Source of the DNA: Haloarcula hispanica ATCC 33960
GTDB taxonomy: Archaea > Halobacteriota > Halobacteria > Halobacteriales > Haloarculaceae
Assembly: GCF_000223905.1 (NCBI RefSeq)
Contig: NC_015948.1
Span: 2,294,001 to 2,358,000, forward strand
DNA: 64,000 nucleotides
Direction: 5' to 3'
The position numbers and the translations under genes are program-made. Every line of letters begins with the position of its first letter. Position 1 is the first letter of the stretch. The notes under the pieces were generated by a model that made no database searches, was not told the DNA's origin, and was given only the letters and a program-made list of their open reading frames with translations. This document shows, piece by piece, positions 16,686 through 26,304 of this stretch.

Positions 16686-17852
16686 TTACTTCTCGATGAT
16701 ACTTTCTTCGATCCGCTCGCCGAAGTGCGTCGCCGTGTCCTCGTGGTAGATGAGGATTTCGTCACCGGGTTCGAGGTTCGTGACGGCAGTTCGCCCGTCC
16801 CGGGTGTGGACTTTGATGGTCTCGGCGTTCTGGAGCAGCGTCTCGATGCGGTCGCCGTCCTCGGTTTCGGCCTGCACGCGGAACATCGGACGCTTCTCTA
16901 TCTTCGCGCGGCCGACGATGGCCTCGCGAGTGTGCCCGTCTGCGTCGACGATCTGTACCTCGTCGCCGGACTGGAGTTCCGAGAGGTACTTCGTGCCGCC
17001 GTCGGGGGTCCGGACGTAGGCGTGGACCGCGCCAGCGTTGACGCGGAACGGCCTGCTGGCGACGTAGGGGGATTCAGCCGTCTCGGCGTGGACGAAAAAG
17101 AGCCCACGGGCCATCGAGCCGACGAGCATCCCTTCGTCGTGTTCCATCAGGCTGCCCGTGTCGATGCAGACGCGGTCAGCGGAGCCGGTCTGCTCGATAG
17201 CGGTGACCTCGGCGTACTCCAGGTCGAGCGATTCCCGCCCCATCTCGTCACGGACCTCGACCGTCTTGCGGATTTCGTCGAGGTCGTCGGTGTCCAGCAG
17301 GACGCCGTCAGCCCCGATTTCCAGCGTCTCGTAGGCCGTTCGTGCGTCCTCAGCGGTCCGGACACCGGCGATGAGGTCCGTCTCCTCGCCGACCCGGGCG
17401 ATGAGGTTTTCGAGCGGAATGATCTGCCAGTTCTCGCCGATGACGATAGTGAAGTCGGCTTCGGCGGCGACCGCCTCGGCGAAGGCCTCGTAGTCCTCGT
17501 CGAAGATGCGGACGTAGCCGCCGTCGGGGGCGGCCCCGTTCTGCCGGAGCGTCGAGAGGTCCGCGGAGCCGGAGAAATCAGACGGGAGGTCGACCGTGCC
17601 GTCGCCCTCACCGTCTTTGCCGACGATGGTCGCATCGGCCCCCGAGTCCTCCGCCTCGGCCTCCATGACGTGGACGTCGCCATTAGTGAACGCGGCGATG
17701 TTTATTTCTCCGAGTTCCGAGGCGCGGTCGACATCTTCCTCGTCGACCAGTACCCAGTCGACGCCGGCCTCGATACCGGCGGTTATCCGTCGCTTGCGTG
17801 TCTCCCAGTCGCCGACTTCGCTGTCGGCCTTGAGCCAGACGCTTCGAGTCAT
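16686..17852 (-). CDS. aroB': 3-dehydroquinate synthase II (archaeal type)
   Basis: 388 residues, the usual length of archaeal DHQ synthase II, which oxidatively deaminates and cyclises 2-amino-3,7-dideoxy-threo-hept-6-ulosonate to 3-dehydroquinate with NAD. The family start (MTRSVWLKAD) and the conserved C-terminal blocks (GSLMEHDEGMLVGSMARGLF, RPFRVNAGAVHAYV, TKYLSELQSGDEV) are all present. It is the second step of the archaeal shikimate entry route. The first enzyme is encoded just upstream on the same strand and the third is aroD at 15459. Confidence 0.95.
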   Translation of the reverse strand: MTRSVWLKADSEVGDWETRKRRITAGIEAGVDWVLVDEEDVDRASELGEINIAAFTNGDVHVMEAEAEDSGADATIVGKDGEGDGTVDLPSDFSGSADLSTLRQNGAAPDGGYVRIFDEDYEAFAEAVAAEADFTIVIGENWQIIPLENLIARVGEETDLIAGVRTAEDARTAYETLEIGADGVLLDTDDLDEIRKTVEVRDEMGRESLDLEYAEVTAIEQTGSADRVCIDTGSLMEHDEGMLVGSMARGLFFVHAETAESPYVASRPFRVNAGAVHAYVRTPDGGTKYLSELQSGDEVQIVDADGHTREAIVGRAKIEKRPMFRVQAETEDGDRIETLLQNAETIKVHTRDGRTAVTNLEPGDEILIYHEDTATHFGERIEESIIEK

Positions 17853-18080
17853 ACGCCCACGTGTGCGACGGCGGGGCTTGAACGTGGCGGATTGTGGGAT
17901 TGAGCGACGCTTCGGGTGGTTGTGAGCCCGCCGGCAGGGAGTGGTCTCAAATAAACGGGACCGCCGCGGCTGTGTTCAGAGCCGGTCGGCCCGACGGGTG
18001 GTGACAGTGTGACCGGGCTAGCTGTCGCTATCGGAACGTCCAGCGTCGCAAAACCGATTCGCAGACGGCCTGCTCGGACC

Positions 18081-18884
18081 TCAGGCCTCGACGGCCAGTC
18101 CGGCCTCGCGAAGCGCTTCCTCGGTGGTGGCGTCGTCGTGGACGACGGCGGAGACGGCACGGGCAATCTTCTCCGGTTCGTCGTGCTGGAAAATAGAGCG
18201 GCCCATCGAGACGCCGGACGCCCCGGCGTCCATCGTTCCCCGGACCATACGAACGGTGTCTTCGTCAGTTCCTTTCGAGCCGCCGGCGATGACCACTGGC
18301 AGCGACGTGGACTCGACGACGTGCTGGAAGGTCTCGGCGGAACCGGTGTAGCCGGTCTTGACGATATCCGCGCCAAGTTCCTCGGCCAGCCGGACGGCGT
18401 GGCCGACGGACTGGTTGTAGTCCTCGTTCTCGGAGTCGATGTCGGGGCCGCGGGCGTAGGCCATCGCCAGCACCGGCAGGCCGTACTGGCTGGCCTCGGT
18501 CGTCAGTTCGGAGAGTTCCTCGATCTGTTCGGGTTCGTACTGGCTGCCGACGTTGATGTGGAACGAGACGGCGTCGGCCCCGGCGCGGATGGCGTCTTCG
18601 ACCGTGCCGGTCACCCGTTTGTCCTGTTCGTCCGGGCCGATAGTAGTAGAGCCGTTGAGATGCGTGATGTAGCCCGCGTCGTTCTTGTTCGGGTGGACTC
18701 GCCCGGCGATACCCCGCTGGGTGAGGACGGCGTCCGCGCCGCCGCTAGTGACCGCGTCGATAGTCGATTCGATGTCTTTGAGGCCCTTTACGGCCCCCAT
18801 TGTGATGCCGTGGTCCATCGGGATGATGACGTATGTGTCGTCTGTCCCGATGCGTTCGAGTCGTGCGCGTTTTCCTGCAGTCAT
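18081..18884 (-). CDS. aroA': 2-amino-3,7-dideoxy-D-threo-hept-6-ulosonate synthase
   Basis: 267 residues of the DhnA/class I aldolase family. PMDHG (residues 22-26) and Lys176 in ADIVKTGYTG, the expected Schiff-base lysine, are present, as is the phosphate-binding AGGSKGTDED. The enzyme condenses aspartate semialdehyde with a 6-deoxy-5-ketofructose phosphate to start the archaeal dehydroquinate route. The family also contains fructose-bisphosphate aldolases, but the adjacent DHQ synthase II gene strongly favours this role. It lies 26 nt after trpA on the same strand, probably in the trpCBA transcript. Confidence 0.92.
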   Translation of the reverse strand: MTAGKRARLERIGTDDTYVIIPMDHGITMGAVKGLKDIESTIDAVTSGGADAVLTQRGIAGRVHPNKNDAGYITHLNGSTTIGPDEQDKRVTGTVEDAIRAGADAVSFHINVGSQYEPEQIEELSELTTEASQYGLPVLAMAYARGPDIDSENEDYNQSVGHAVRLAEELGADIVKTGYTGSAETFQHVVESTSLPVVIAGGSKGTDEDTVRMVRGTMDAGASGVSMGRSIFQHDEPEKIARAVSAVVHDDATTEEALREAGLAVEA

Positions 18885-18910
18885 GATATGAGACAGTGTG
18901 GCAAGTACGA

Positions 18911-19792
18911 TTATGTGCGTTCCGGTTGCGGTCGTTCTGCCGCGCCCCGGAGCGCACCGTCTTTGAGTTCACGAGCCTTCGCTTCGAGCCGGTCGGCCAC
19001 TTCGTCGACTGGGTCGCCGTTCTCGTGACCCTCGGCCACGATATCGACCAGCGCGGAGCCGACGATAACACCGTCAGCGCCGGCAGAAACGATTCGCTCG
19101 GCGTGGTCACCCGTCTTGATGCCGAACCCGACGGCCTTGGGCACGTCCCAGTCCGAGAGCCGGGCCAGCGATTCCTCGGTGGCGTCGTCCACGTCCTCGC
19201 GCGCGCCGGTGACGCCCAGGCGCGCCTGGACGTACACGTAGCCCGACACCTGTTCGAGCATCCGTTCGAGTCGGTCGCCTTTCGTCGTCGGCGCGACGAT
19301 GAACACCAGGTCGAGACCGAACTCGTCGCAGGCCTGGCGGAGCGGGGCAGCCTCCTCGGCGGGCAGGTCCGGAACGACGAGGCCCTCGATGCCGACCGCG
19401 GCGGCCTTCTCGACGAACGGTCGGGGACCCTGGCTCGCGGTTTCACCGCTCGCGTTTTCCGAGTCGCTTCGCGACTCGCTATCTCCCTCACCATACTGAT
19501 AGATGAGATTGTAGTATGTCATACACACCAGCGGCACGTCGACGTCGAGATCCTCGACGAACTCGAAGAAGCGGTCGGGCGTCATCCCGGCTTCCAGCGA
19601 GCGGACGATAGCGTTCTGGATGGTCTTGCCCTCCGCGATTGGCTCGGAGAACGGCAGGCCGAGTTCGATGACGTCTGCCCCGCCGCGGGCCAGCGCCTCG
19701 ACGTACTCCAGTGAGGCCTCGTAGCTCGGATCGCCGGCCGCGAGGTACGGGACGAAGGCGGGCTCGTCGGCAAAGGCGCGTTCGAGGCCCAT
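18911..19792 (-). CDS. trpA: Tryptophan synthase alpha subunit
   Basis: 293 residues. It cleaves indole-3-glycerol phosphate and passes indole to TrpB. The active-site segment [17 protein letters not shown] contains Glu43, equivalent to E. coli Glu49. The position of catalytic Asp60 is Glu54 here, and the following Pro is Lys. A roughly 20-residue acidic insert ([17 protein letters not shown]) sits in the loop after the fourth strand. The start codon overlaps the trpB stop by one base (TGATG), so the two are translationally coupled. Confidence 0.95.
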   Translation of the reverse strand: MGLERAFADEPAFVPYLAAGDPSYEASLEYVEALARGGADVIELGLPFSEPIAEGKTIQNAIVRSLEAGMTPDRFFEFVEDLDVDVPLVCMTYYNLIYQYGEGDSESRSDSENASGETASQGPRPFVEKAAAVGIEGLVVPDLPAEEAAPLRQACDEFGLDLVFIVAPTTKGDRLERMLEQVSGYVYVQARLGVTGAREDVDDATEESLARLSDWDVPKAVGFGIKTGDHAERIVSAGADGVIVGSALVDIVAEGHENGDPVDEVADRLEAKARELKDGALRGAAERPQPERT

Positions 19793-21102
19793 CAGAGGCC
19801 ACCTCCGCCGACCCGCTCGAAGATGGACATGTCCGGCGCGATGTCGAGGTCGCGCTTGCTCGTCTCCTCGATGACCGTTTCGAGGTCCTTGTCGCCGCGG
19901 CCGGAGACGTTGACGATGACGGTGTCACCGACCTCGTCGTGGTGCTCTTCGAGATAGCCGAAGGCGTGGGCCGTCTCCAGGGCCGGGATGATACCCTCGT
20001 CCTGGGAGAGCCGGTGGAACGCCTCCAGCGCTGCGTCGTCGTCGACGTTGACCGGCGTGACGCGGTCCTCGTCGACGAGGTGGGCCAGTTCCGGGCCGAC
20101 ACCGGCGTAGTCAAGCCCCGCGGACACGGAGTGGGATTCCATGATCTGGCCGTCCGAGTCCTGCAGGAGCTTCGTGCGCGCACCGTGAAGAACGCCCTCG
20201 TCGCCAGTCGAGAGGGTGGCGGAGTTGGGCGCGACGCCCTCCTCCTCGTCGACCTGGAGCGAGGAGCCGCCGGCCTCGACGGCGTAGAGGTCGACACGGT
20301 CTCGCGGCTCGTCGTCGCTCGACTGTTCCGGGGAGCGTGGCTCCCCGTCATCGTCGACGAAATGGGCAAACGTGCCCATCGTGTTCGACCCGCCGCCGGC
20401 ACAGGCGAGGACCGAATCGGGCAGCCCGCCGGTCTTCTCGATGGCCTGCTCGCGGGCCTCCTCGGAGATGACCGCCTGGAAGTCCCGAACCATCTTCGGG
20501 AACGGGTGCGGCCCGACGATGCTCCCGATGACGTAGTGGGTGTTCTCGACGGTGGTCGCCCAGTCCCGCATCGTCTCGGAAATGGCCTCCTTCAGCGTGC
20601 CGCGGCCGACGGTCACCGGATTCACTTCGGACCCGTTGATGCGCATCCGGAACACGTTGGGACGCTGGCGCGCGATGTCAGTCTCGCCCATGTAGATCTC
20701 ACAGGGCATGTCCAGATGGGCCGCCGCCATCGCCGTCGCCGTGCCGTGCTGGCCGGCCCCCGTCTCGGCGATGATGCGCTCCTTGCCCATGTACTTCGCC
20801 AGCAGCACCTGGCCCAGCGCGTTGTTGAGCTTGTGCGCGCCGCCATGCAGCAGATCCTCGCGCTTGAGATACACGTCCGTGTCGTACCGGGCCGAGAGCT
20901 GGTCCGCGTACTGTAGCGGCGTCGGTCGGCCGCCGAAGTCGGCCAGCCGCTCCCGGAACTCGTCCATGAAGCCGTCCTCGTTTTCGAGCACGTACCGCTG
21001 GTAGGCGTCTGTCAGCTCCTCGATAGCTGGCATCAGCGCCTCGGGCACGTACTGTCCACCGTACTCACCGAACTTGGGGTCGTGTGCGTCGTCAGTACTC
21101 AT
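19792..21102 (-). CDS. trpB: Tryptophan synthase beta subunit
   Basis: 436 residues, slightly longer than bacterial TrpB because of acidic inserts such as [18 protein letters not shown] lysine is Lys91 ([13 protein letters not shown]); the PLP-phosphate glycine loop is [10 protein letters not shown]; the conserved TGAGQHGTA is intact. It condenses indole with serine. Its ATG overlaps the trpC stop (ATGA) and its stop overlaps the trpA start, giving a tight trpC-trpB-trpA operon. It is of the TrpB1 type that pairs with TrpA. Confidence 0.97.
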   Translation of the reverse strand: MSTDDAHDPKFGEYGGQYVPEALMPAIEELTDAYQRYVLENEDGFMDEFRERLADFGGRPTPLQYADQLSARYDTDVYLKREDLLHGGAHKLNNALGQVLLAKYMGKERIIAETGAGQHGTATAMAAAHLDMPCEIYMGETDIARQRPNVFRMRINGSEVNPVTVGRGTLKEAISETMRDWATTVENTHYVIGSIVGPHPFPKMVRDFQAVISEEAREQAIEKTGGLPDSVLACAGGGSNTMGTFAHFVDDDGEPRSPEQSSDDEPRDRVDLYAVEAGGSSLQVDEEEGVAPNSATLSTGDEGVLHGARTKLLQDSDGQIMESHSVSAGLDYAGVGPELAHLVDEDRVTPVNVDDDAALEAFHRLSQDEGIIPALETAHAFGYLEEHHDEVGDTVIVNVSGRGDKDLETVIEETSKRDLDIAPDMSIFERVGGGGL

Positions 21103-21914
21103 GTGTCTGTAGTCGTCGTTTCAACCGCATCAGTGTCCGCATCTGTTAGTCGCCGCGTGTTCGCTTCCACGTCCGTCGCCGCGTCGTGGTCCATGATCGC
21201 CGAGCCGATCAGCAGCGCGTCCGCACCGGCGTCGCGCATCCGTGTAACGTCGTCCGGCGTCTGTATGCCGCTTTCCGCAATGAGTGTGACGCCGTCCGGG
21301 ACTTCGGGCGCGACGGCTTCGAACGTTCCGAGGTCGACCTCCAGCTCCGCGAGGTCGCGGTTGTTGACGCCGATGATGTCCGCGCCCGCGCCAAGTGCTT
21401 TCTCGACCTCTGCCGCGGTGTGGGTCTCCACGAGGACCTGGAAACCGCGCTCGCGCGCGGCCGTGAGGAGATCAGCAAGGTCGTCGGTCCCGTCCGCTTC
21501 GAGAAAGCGGACGATGAGCAGGACGACGTCCGCTTCGACGACGTCCAGCTGGCTCTCGTGGAGGACGAAGTCTTTCCGCAGGACGGGCACGTCGACGGCG
21601 TCGCGGACCCGTTCGAGCGTCGCCGCCGACCCGCCGAAGTGGTCCGGCTCGGTCAGCACGGACAGCGCCGCTGCGCCGCCCGCAACCATCTGTCGAGCGA
21701 GGTCGACCGGGTCGTCGGTCCGCTCACCGTCCGCGGTCGGGCTCGTAGGCTTGATCTCCGCGATGACCGGCGTCCGCCCAGCATTCTCGGCCGCTTCGAA
21801 GGCATCGGCCAGCGACCGGGGTGTCACCGAGACCCGGTCTCCGCCGCCACCGCGCTCCCGCGCCGCGTCGAGAATCGACTGGACCGCTGGTGCAATCTCC
21901 TCACTGTAGTCCAT
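21099..21914 (-). CDS. trpC: Indole-3-glycerol-phosphate synthase
   Basis: 271 residues. The segment [14 protein letters not shown] (Lys55) carries the catalytic lysine; [12 protein letters not shown] and [15 protein letters not shown] are the other conserved strands, and [13 protein letters not shown] the late phosphate-binding part. It converts carboxyphenylaminodeoxyribulose phosphate to indole-3-glycerol phosphate, the substrate of TrpAB. First gene of the trpCBA operon; its ATG is about 30 nt from a TATA-like element overlapped by TGTACA boxes. The other trp genes (E, G, D, F) are not in this window. Confidence 0.96.
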   Translation of the reverse strand: MDYSEEIAPAVQSILDAARERGGGGDRVSVTPRSLADAFEAAENAGRTPVIAEIKPTSPTADGERTDDPVDLARQMVAGGAAALSVLTEPDHFGGSAATLERVRDAVDVPVLRKDFVLHESQLDVVEADVVLLIVRFLEADGTDDLADLLTAARERGFQVLVETHTAAEVEKALGAGADIIGVNNRDLAELEVDLGTFEAVAPEVPDGVTLIAESGIQTPDDVTRMRDAGADALLIGSAIMDHDAATDVEANTRRLTDADTDAVETTTTDT

Positions 21915-21927
21915 TACTGAACACTAA

Positions 21928-21949
21928 CGTACAGAAGTGTACATAAGAG
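21928..21949 (-). promoter_or_regulatory. trpCBA promoter with two TGTACA-like boxes
   Basis: Reading the minus strand, CTCTTATGTACA (21949-21938) provides a TATA-like element about 30 nt from the trpC ATG. It overlaps one TGTACA (21943-21938), and a second box, TGTACG, lies one helical turn downstream (21933-21928). TGTACA is the consensus bound by the tryptophan repressor TrpY in Methanothermobacter. Whether a TrpY-like protein acts here is inference. Confidence 0.45.
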
Positions 21950-22043
21950 TTGCCCTATTATCTCAGGGGACGCAGAACGCAATAGTTCCTCGCGTTGTCA
22001 AACAGGCCACAGTTCTATATTGTTCCGCGGTGCATGTTCACAT

Positions 22044-22541
22044 ATGTCGTTCCAGACAGCCATCCGGCCGGCCGAATCGGTGGACATCGCGGATATACGG
22101 CGGATCGCCAGGACCACATGGCATACCGTGTACGACGACATCCTCGGAGCAGAAACCGTGGAAGAGCACCTCAAAGAGGGGTATGCGCCGCCGCTATTGG
22201 AGCAGATGATCGAACTCGAAGAGGTCGGCCTGTTCGTCTCGACGGCCGACGACGACGTGGTGGCGTACATGAGCTGTGGGATGACGGACGCGACCGGCTT
22301 CGGCGACCTTGATCTGTACGTCCACCCGGACTACTGGGGGGAAGGTATCGGGACGAAGCTGCTGCATCGCGGGGAACAGCACTTGCACGAGCTCTCCGTG
22401 CGGAAAATCCGCGACGAGGTGCTGGCCGAGAACGAGGTTGGGAACGCGTTCTACCGCGCACACTTCGAGAAGGTCGGCGAGCGGACGACCGAGGTCGGCG
22501 GACAGGAACACCCCGTCAACGTGTACGAGCGGCGATTGTAA
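22044..22541 (+). CDS. GNAT family N-acetyltransferase
   Basis: 165 residues. The acetyl-CoA pyrophosphate-binding motif appears as YWGEGIGTKLL (Q/R-x-x-G-x-G/A type) after the strand DLDLYVHPD, followed by the motif-B region VLAENEVGNAFYRAHFEKVG. Acceptor unknown. Start 22044 is chosen over the upstream ATG at 22020 because the TATA-like TTCTATATTG lies about 28 nt upstream. It is divergent from trpC and monocistronic. Confidence 0.88.
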   Translation: MSFQTAIRPAESVDIADIRRIARTTWHTVYDDILGAETVEEHLKEGYAPPLLEQMIELEEVGLFVSTADDDVVAYMSCGMTDATGFGDLDLYVHPDYWGEGIGTKLLHRGEQHLHELSVRKIRDEVLAENEVGNAFYRAHFEKVGERTTEVGGQEHPVNVYERRL

Positions 22542-22641
22542 ACGCCGGCTCGCATTCGCAGCCCGCAGTACGTGTGTGACTCACACGCTCTCGTAGCTCG
22601 TGTAACAGCGTTTAAGCCGCTGAAACCGCTTCATCGGTGCA

Positions 22642-23829
22642 ATGAGCTACAAGATCGGACTCGTCGGCAAGCCCTCTGTCGGCAAGTCCACGTTTTTCAA
22701 TGCGGCGACGATGAACGACGTGCCCGAGGGCGCGTACCCGTTCACGACAATCGACCCTTCGATGGGCGAGGCGTACGTCCGCGTCGACTGCGCGGCCCCG
22801 GAATTCGATCACACCTGCACCCCGAATCACGGCTACTGTACCGAGGGCGTCCGGTTCGTCCCGACGAAACTCGTGGACGTGGCCGGCCTCGTCCCCGGCG
22901 CACACGAGGGGAAGGGACTGGGGAACCAGTTCCTCACGGACTTAAACGAGGCCGACGTGCTCGTCCACGTCGTCGACTTCACCGGCGAAACGGACCTGGA
23001 AGGAGAACCCACCGAGGACCACGACCCGCGCGAGGACATCGACTTCCTCGAAGACGAACTGGATATGTGGTATCTCGACATCTTAGAGAAGGGTATCGAG
23101 CGCTACCGCTCGGGCTATCACGGCGAGGACAAGGCCATCGAAGACGACCTCGCCGAGCAGATGTCGGCGTTCAAGATCAACGCCGACGAGATTAAACAGG
23201 TCGTACTCGCACTGGGCCTGGAACTCGACCCCGACACCTGGGACGACGAGGACAGAGAGGCACTCGCTCGGGAAATCCGCATCCGGACCAAGCCGATGCT
23301 CATCGCGGCGAACAAGATGGACACCCCGGAGGCTCAGGCGAACTGGGAACCGATCACCGAGGACCCGGAGTACGAGCACCTCACGTTCGTCCCCGTCTCG
23401 GCCCACGCCGAGAAGGCGCTGAAAAACGGCAACGAGCAGGGCGTACTCGACTACCGGCCCGGCGACGAAGATTTCACCGTGACGGCGGACCTGCCCGAGG
23501 AGAAGGCCGCGGGGCTGGAACAGATCCGGGAGTTCGTTACCGAGTTCGGCGGCACTGGCGTCCAGCAGGCGCTGGAAACCGCGCTGTTCGAGGAACTGGG
23601 CGCAATCGCGGTGTTCCCCGGCGCTCGCAAGCCACAGGAGGACGGCACCTTCCTGCAGGACTGTTTCGTCCTCCCCGACGGGTCGACCGCCGAGGACTTC
23701 GCGTACTTCCTGCACACCGATATCGGCGAGGGATTCCTCCACGCCCACGACGTGCGCACCGAGCGACAGATCGGTGCTGACACCGAACTCGACCACCGCG
23801 ACGTGGTCGAAATTACGACAACGAACTGA
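22642..23829 (+). CDS. ychF: YchF/OLA1-type P-loop NTPase
   Basis: 395 residues, full length for archaeal YchF. G1 is GKPSVGKST, the switch region TKLVDVAGLVPGAHEG has the family's DxxG, the G4 position is NKMD, and a helical insertion and C-terminal TGS domain (SEDFAYFLHTDIGEGFLHA-like region) follow. YchF proteins bind ATP or GTP and associate with ribosomes in stress responses. An archaeal feature is the short Cys-containing insert CTPNHGYC. GTTTAAGCC, about 28 nt upstream of the ATG, fits a leaderless TATA promoter. Confidence 0.94.
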   Translation: MSYKIGLVGKPSVGKSTFFNAATMNDVPEGAYPFTTIDPSMGEAYVRVDCAAPEFDHTCTPNHGYCTEGVRFVPTKLVDVAGLVPGAHEGKGLGNQFLTDLNEADVLVHVVDFTGETDLEGEPTEDHDPREDIDFLEDELDMWYLDILEKGIERYRSGYHGEDKAIEDDLAEQMSAFKINADEIKQVVLALGLELDPDTWDDEDREALAREIRIRTKPMLIAANKMDTPEAQANWEPITEDPEYEHLTFVPVSAHAEKALKNGNEQGVLDYRPGDEDFTVTADLPEEKAAGLEQIREFVTEFGGTGVQQALETALFEELGAIAVFPGARKPQEDGTFLQDCFVLPDGSTAEDFAYFLHTDIGEGFLHAHDVRTERQIGADTELDHRDVVEITTTN

Positions 23830-23955
23830 CACCGCAAAACTCACCGCTGATACTCCGAGGGTGCGATTTTTCATGGGACGGGAGTGAACGTGTCACATGC
23901 ACCCCGAAAGGTCCAGTTCCGTAGTCTGTTTGGCCCCTGTCTTGAGGTGGTTTCG

Positions 23956-25596
23956 ATGACGACGGCAGATGATGCGACGGGCCCGCTCGGCCGACTCATG
24001 CTTGCGGTCGGTACTGTGCCGATGACAATCGAGCCGTACCTGCCGACGCCGCTCCGTCGGACGTTCAGCGTCCGTGTGTTCCTGCTGGCAGCAATGTCGA
24101 TCGTGGGCGCACCGGCGCTGGCTATCGTGCTGTTTTCCTCCGTGACAGCCGCCGCGGTGTTCATCGGGTTTGTCGTCGCCGTGACCGGGTTTCTGGGCTA
24201 CTGTGAGATGTACCGCGCGATAATCGAGATCAACCGAAAGGCGACGGCAGTCGACAACGGCCAGTACGACATCGACTTCGGCGTCGACCGGATCGACGAG
24301 GTCGGAGACGCATACACGAAACTCGAACGGGCCGCGGCCTCGCTCGGCCGGAACATCGAGGAGGCAAACGAAGCCCAGGAACGCGCCGAGGAAGCGCGCG
24401 AAGCAGCCGAAGCGGCCCGTGAAACCGCGGAGTCCGAGCGCAGTGAGATGGAGGCGCTGAGCAGTCACCTCGAACTGAAAGCGACCCAGTACCGGACGAC
24501 GCTCGACGAGGCGGCCGACGGCGACCTGACCGCACGCGTCGACACCGACAGCATCAGTGACGCCATGGCGGCCGTCGGGACCGCGATCAACGGGACGCTG
24601 GCTGCCCTCGAGACTGCCATCGGCAGCGGCCAGTCGACCTCGACACATATCGCAACCGAGAGCGAAACCGTGTTGACTGACGGTCAGCAGGTCCGTGACG
24701 AAACGCAGTCCGTGGCCGACACCGCGTCCGACATCGCGGACGGAGCAGAAACCCAGCGCCAGCAGCTAGACGACGCGGCGAGCGAACTCAGCGACCTCTC
24801 GGCAACCGTCGAGGAAATGGCCTCCTCCGTGGCAGAGATCGCCGACCAGAGCAACACTGCCGCAGACCTCGGCCGAGATGCACAGCAGTCCTCGTCGGAA
24901 GCCCAGAGCGCCGTCGACGAGATCCGACACCACTCGACGAGCGCCGCGAGCGAGGTCCAGCAACTCGACGACATCGCCGAAGACATGGCCGAGATCGTCG
25001 AAGTCATCGACGGCATCGCCGAGGAGACGAACATGCTCGCGCTGAACGCCTCCATCGAAGCTGCGCGTGCCGGCCAGGCAGGCTCGGGCTTTGCCGTCGT
25101 CGCGGACGAAATCAAACAGCTTGCGACCGAGACACAGGCCGCCACCGCCGATGTGGAGGACCTCATCGGCTCGCTGCGGTCCCAGGTCGGGACGTCCGTC
25201 GACGCCATGGAGACGATGGAAGACGCTGTCGACCGCGGAAGCAACACTATCTCCGAGACCATTACGACGCTTGAAGACGTGGTCGACGCCACTGTCGATG
25301 TCAACGGCGGCATCCAGGAGATCGACCGGGCGACCGACCAGCAGGCGACCAGCGCGCAGGAAGTCGTGCGGATAATCGACGACATCAACGATATCGCCGG
25401 TGACACCGCAACCGACGCCCGTGAGATGGCCACCACGGTCGATCAGCAGGGCCAGACCGTTGCCGGGATGGTCGACTCGGTGGAGCGGTTCGCCGACGAC
25501 GCCGACACGCTCCACGACGAACTCTCACAGTTCGAGACCGCCGAGACCGACGTCGTGGACACGCCCGCCGGCCCCGGCTCCGCTACGGGTGACTGA
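23956..25596 (+). CDS. Methyl-accepting transducer without extracellular sensor domain
   Basis: 546 residues from [15 protein letters not shown] codons further upstream give an alternative 570-residue form. Two hydrophobic segments (about residues 38-57 and 60-82) are joined by a minimal loop, so there is no periplasmic ligand domain. A HAMP-like segment and a long coiled coil ([20 protein letters not shown]) follow, then a signalling domain with the conserved hairpin tip [20 protein letters not shown]. It would pass signals to CheA/CheW. It could sense membrane state or pair with another membrane sensor. No partner gene is adjacent. Confidence 0.88.
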   Translation: MTTADDATGPLGRLMLAVGTVPMTIEPYLPTPLRRTFSVRVFLLAAMSIVGAPALAIVLFSSVTAAAVFIGFVVAVTGFLGYCEMYRAIIEINRKATAVDNGQYDIDFGVDRIDEVGDAYTKLERAAASLGRNIEEANEAQERAEEAREAAEAARETAESERSEMEALSSHLELKATQYRTTLDEAADGDLTARVDTDSISDAMAAVGTAINGTLAALETAIGSGQSTSTHIATESETVLTDGQQVRDETQSVADTASDIADGAETQRQQLDDAASELSDLSATVEEMASSVAEIADQSNTAADLGRDAQQSSSEAQSAVDEIRHHSTSAASEVQQLDDIAEDMAEIVEVIDGIAEETNMLALNASIEAARAGQAGSGFAVVADEIKQLATETQAATADVEDLIGSLRSQVGTSVDAMETMEDAVDRGSNTISETITTLEDVVDATVDVNGGIQEIDRATDQQATSAQEVVRIIDDINDIAGDTATDAREMATTVDQQGQTVAGMVDSVERFADDADTLHDELSQFETAETDVVDTPAGPGSATGD

Positions 25597-25659
25597 GACG
25601 AACTGGGTACCCGTATCCCAGTCGCGCCAGCCAACAATGCCGTCCAACGGTTTGGAACT

Positions 25660-26199
25660 CTACAGCAGGAGGTGCGCCAGCAAGGCAATGATGGCAACTT
25701 TCTTGACGAGAATAACACCGATAATCAGTTGCGTCGTCGATAGCGCCCGGACGCGCTCGATGCCCCGCCGGAGGAACGCGGGCGACTGGGCGAGTTCACG
25801 CACCAGCAGCCGTACCTCCGCGCGGAACGTCTCGACCGCCGACCCCTCGCCGTCAGTGTAGGCGGCTTCCGGCCGGGGCAGCCACTGCGACCCCGTGTAT
25901 TCGAGTTCGACCAGCGACCCCTCCAGATAACTTGCCTGCTCGAACTGCAGGCCGTTGGCTTCACAGAGGCGCTCGACCTTGGCGATGTCGCGGTCGCTGT
26001 TCAGGTCGTACCGCCGCTGTATCGGGTCGGTCGCCCAGTCGAACTGGAACCGACAGACGAGTTCGCTCTCGCCGACCCACACGTCGACGATTTCGGCCAG
26101 TTCGACCGTGCCGGCCGTCTCTTTCCGCTTTTTCTGGAGGTGCTCGTACTCGGTGGGGGACTCCATCGAGGCCGTCACCTGGGACTCCGTCTCGGGCAT
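25660..26199 (-). CDS. Conserved hypothetical protein with C-terminal membrane anchor
   Basis: 179 residues starting MPETESQVTAS. Residues about 15-110 form a charged, probably beta-rich domain (VELAEIVDVWVGESELVCRF). The C-terminus ends in a single hydrophobic helix (TTQLIIGVILVKKVAIIALLAHLLL region, interrupted by KK), so it is probably a tail-anchored cytoplasmic domain. A TATA-like ACGTATAGTG about 39 nt upstream of this ATG excludes the upstream ATG at 26232. No function can be assigned. Confidence 0.68.
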   Translation of the reverse strand: MPETESQVTASMESPTEYEHLQKKRKETAGTVELAEIVDVWVGESELVCRFQFDWATDPIQRRYDLNSDRDIAKVERLCEANGLQFEQASYLEGSLVELEYTGSQWLPRPEAAYTDGEGSAVETFRAEVRLLVRELAQSPAFLRRGIERVRALSTTQLIIGVILVKKVAIIALLAHLLL

Positions 26200-26304
26200 A
26201 CCTTCTCGACACGAGTGTTCGGCTGACGACACTATACGTTTTCTCCCGCTTGAACGGTTGGAACTCCGTAACCGGGGCGAAACGAGGACCTGCCAACGAG
26301 ACAG

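Noticed and set aside
16725-17903. 392-codon plus-strand ORF antisense to DHQ synthase II
   Set aside because: Antisense frame produced by G+C-rich codon bias; the minus-strand protein has clear family motifs.
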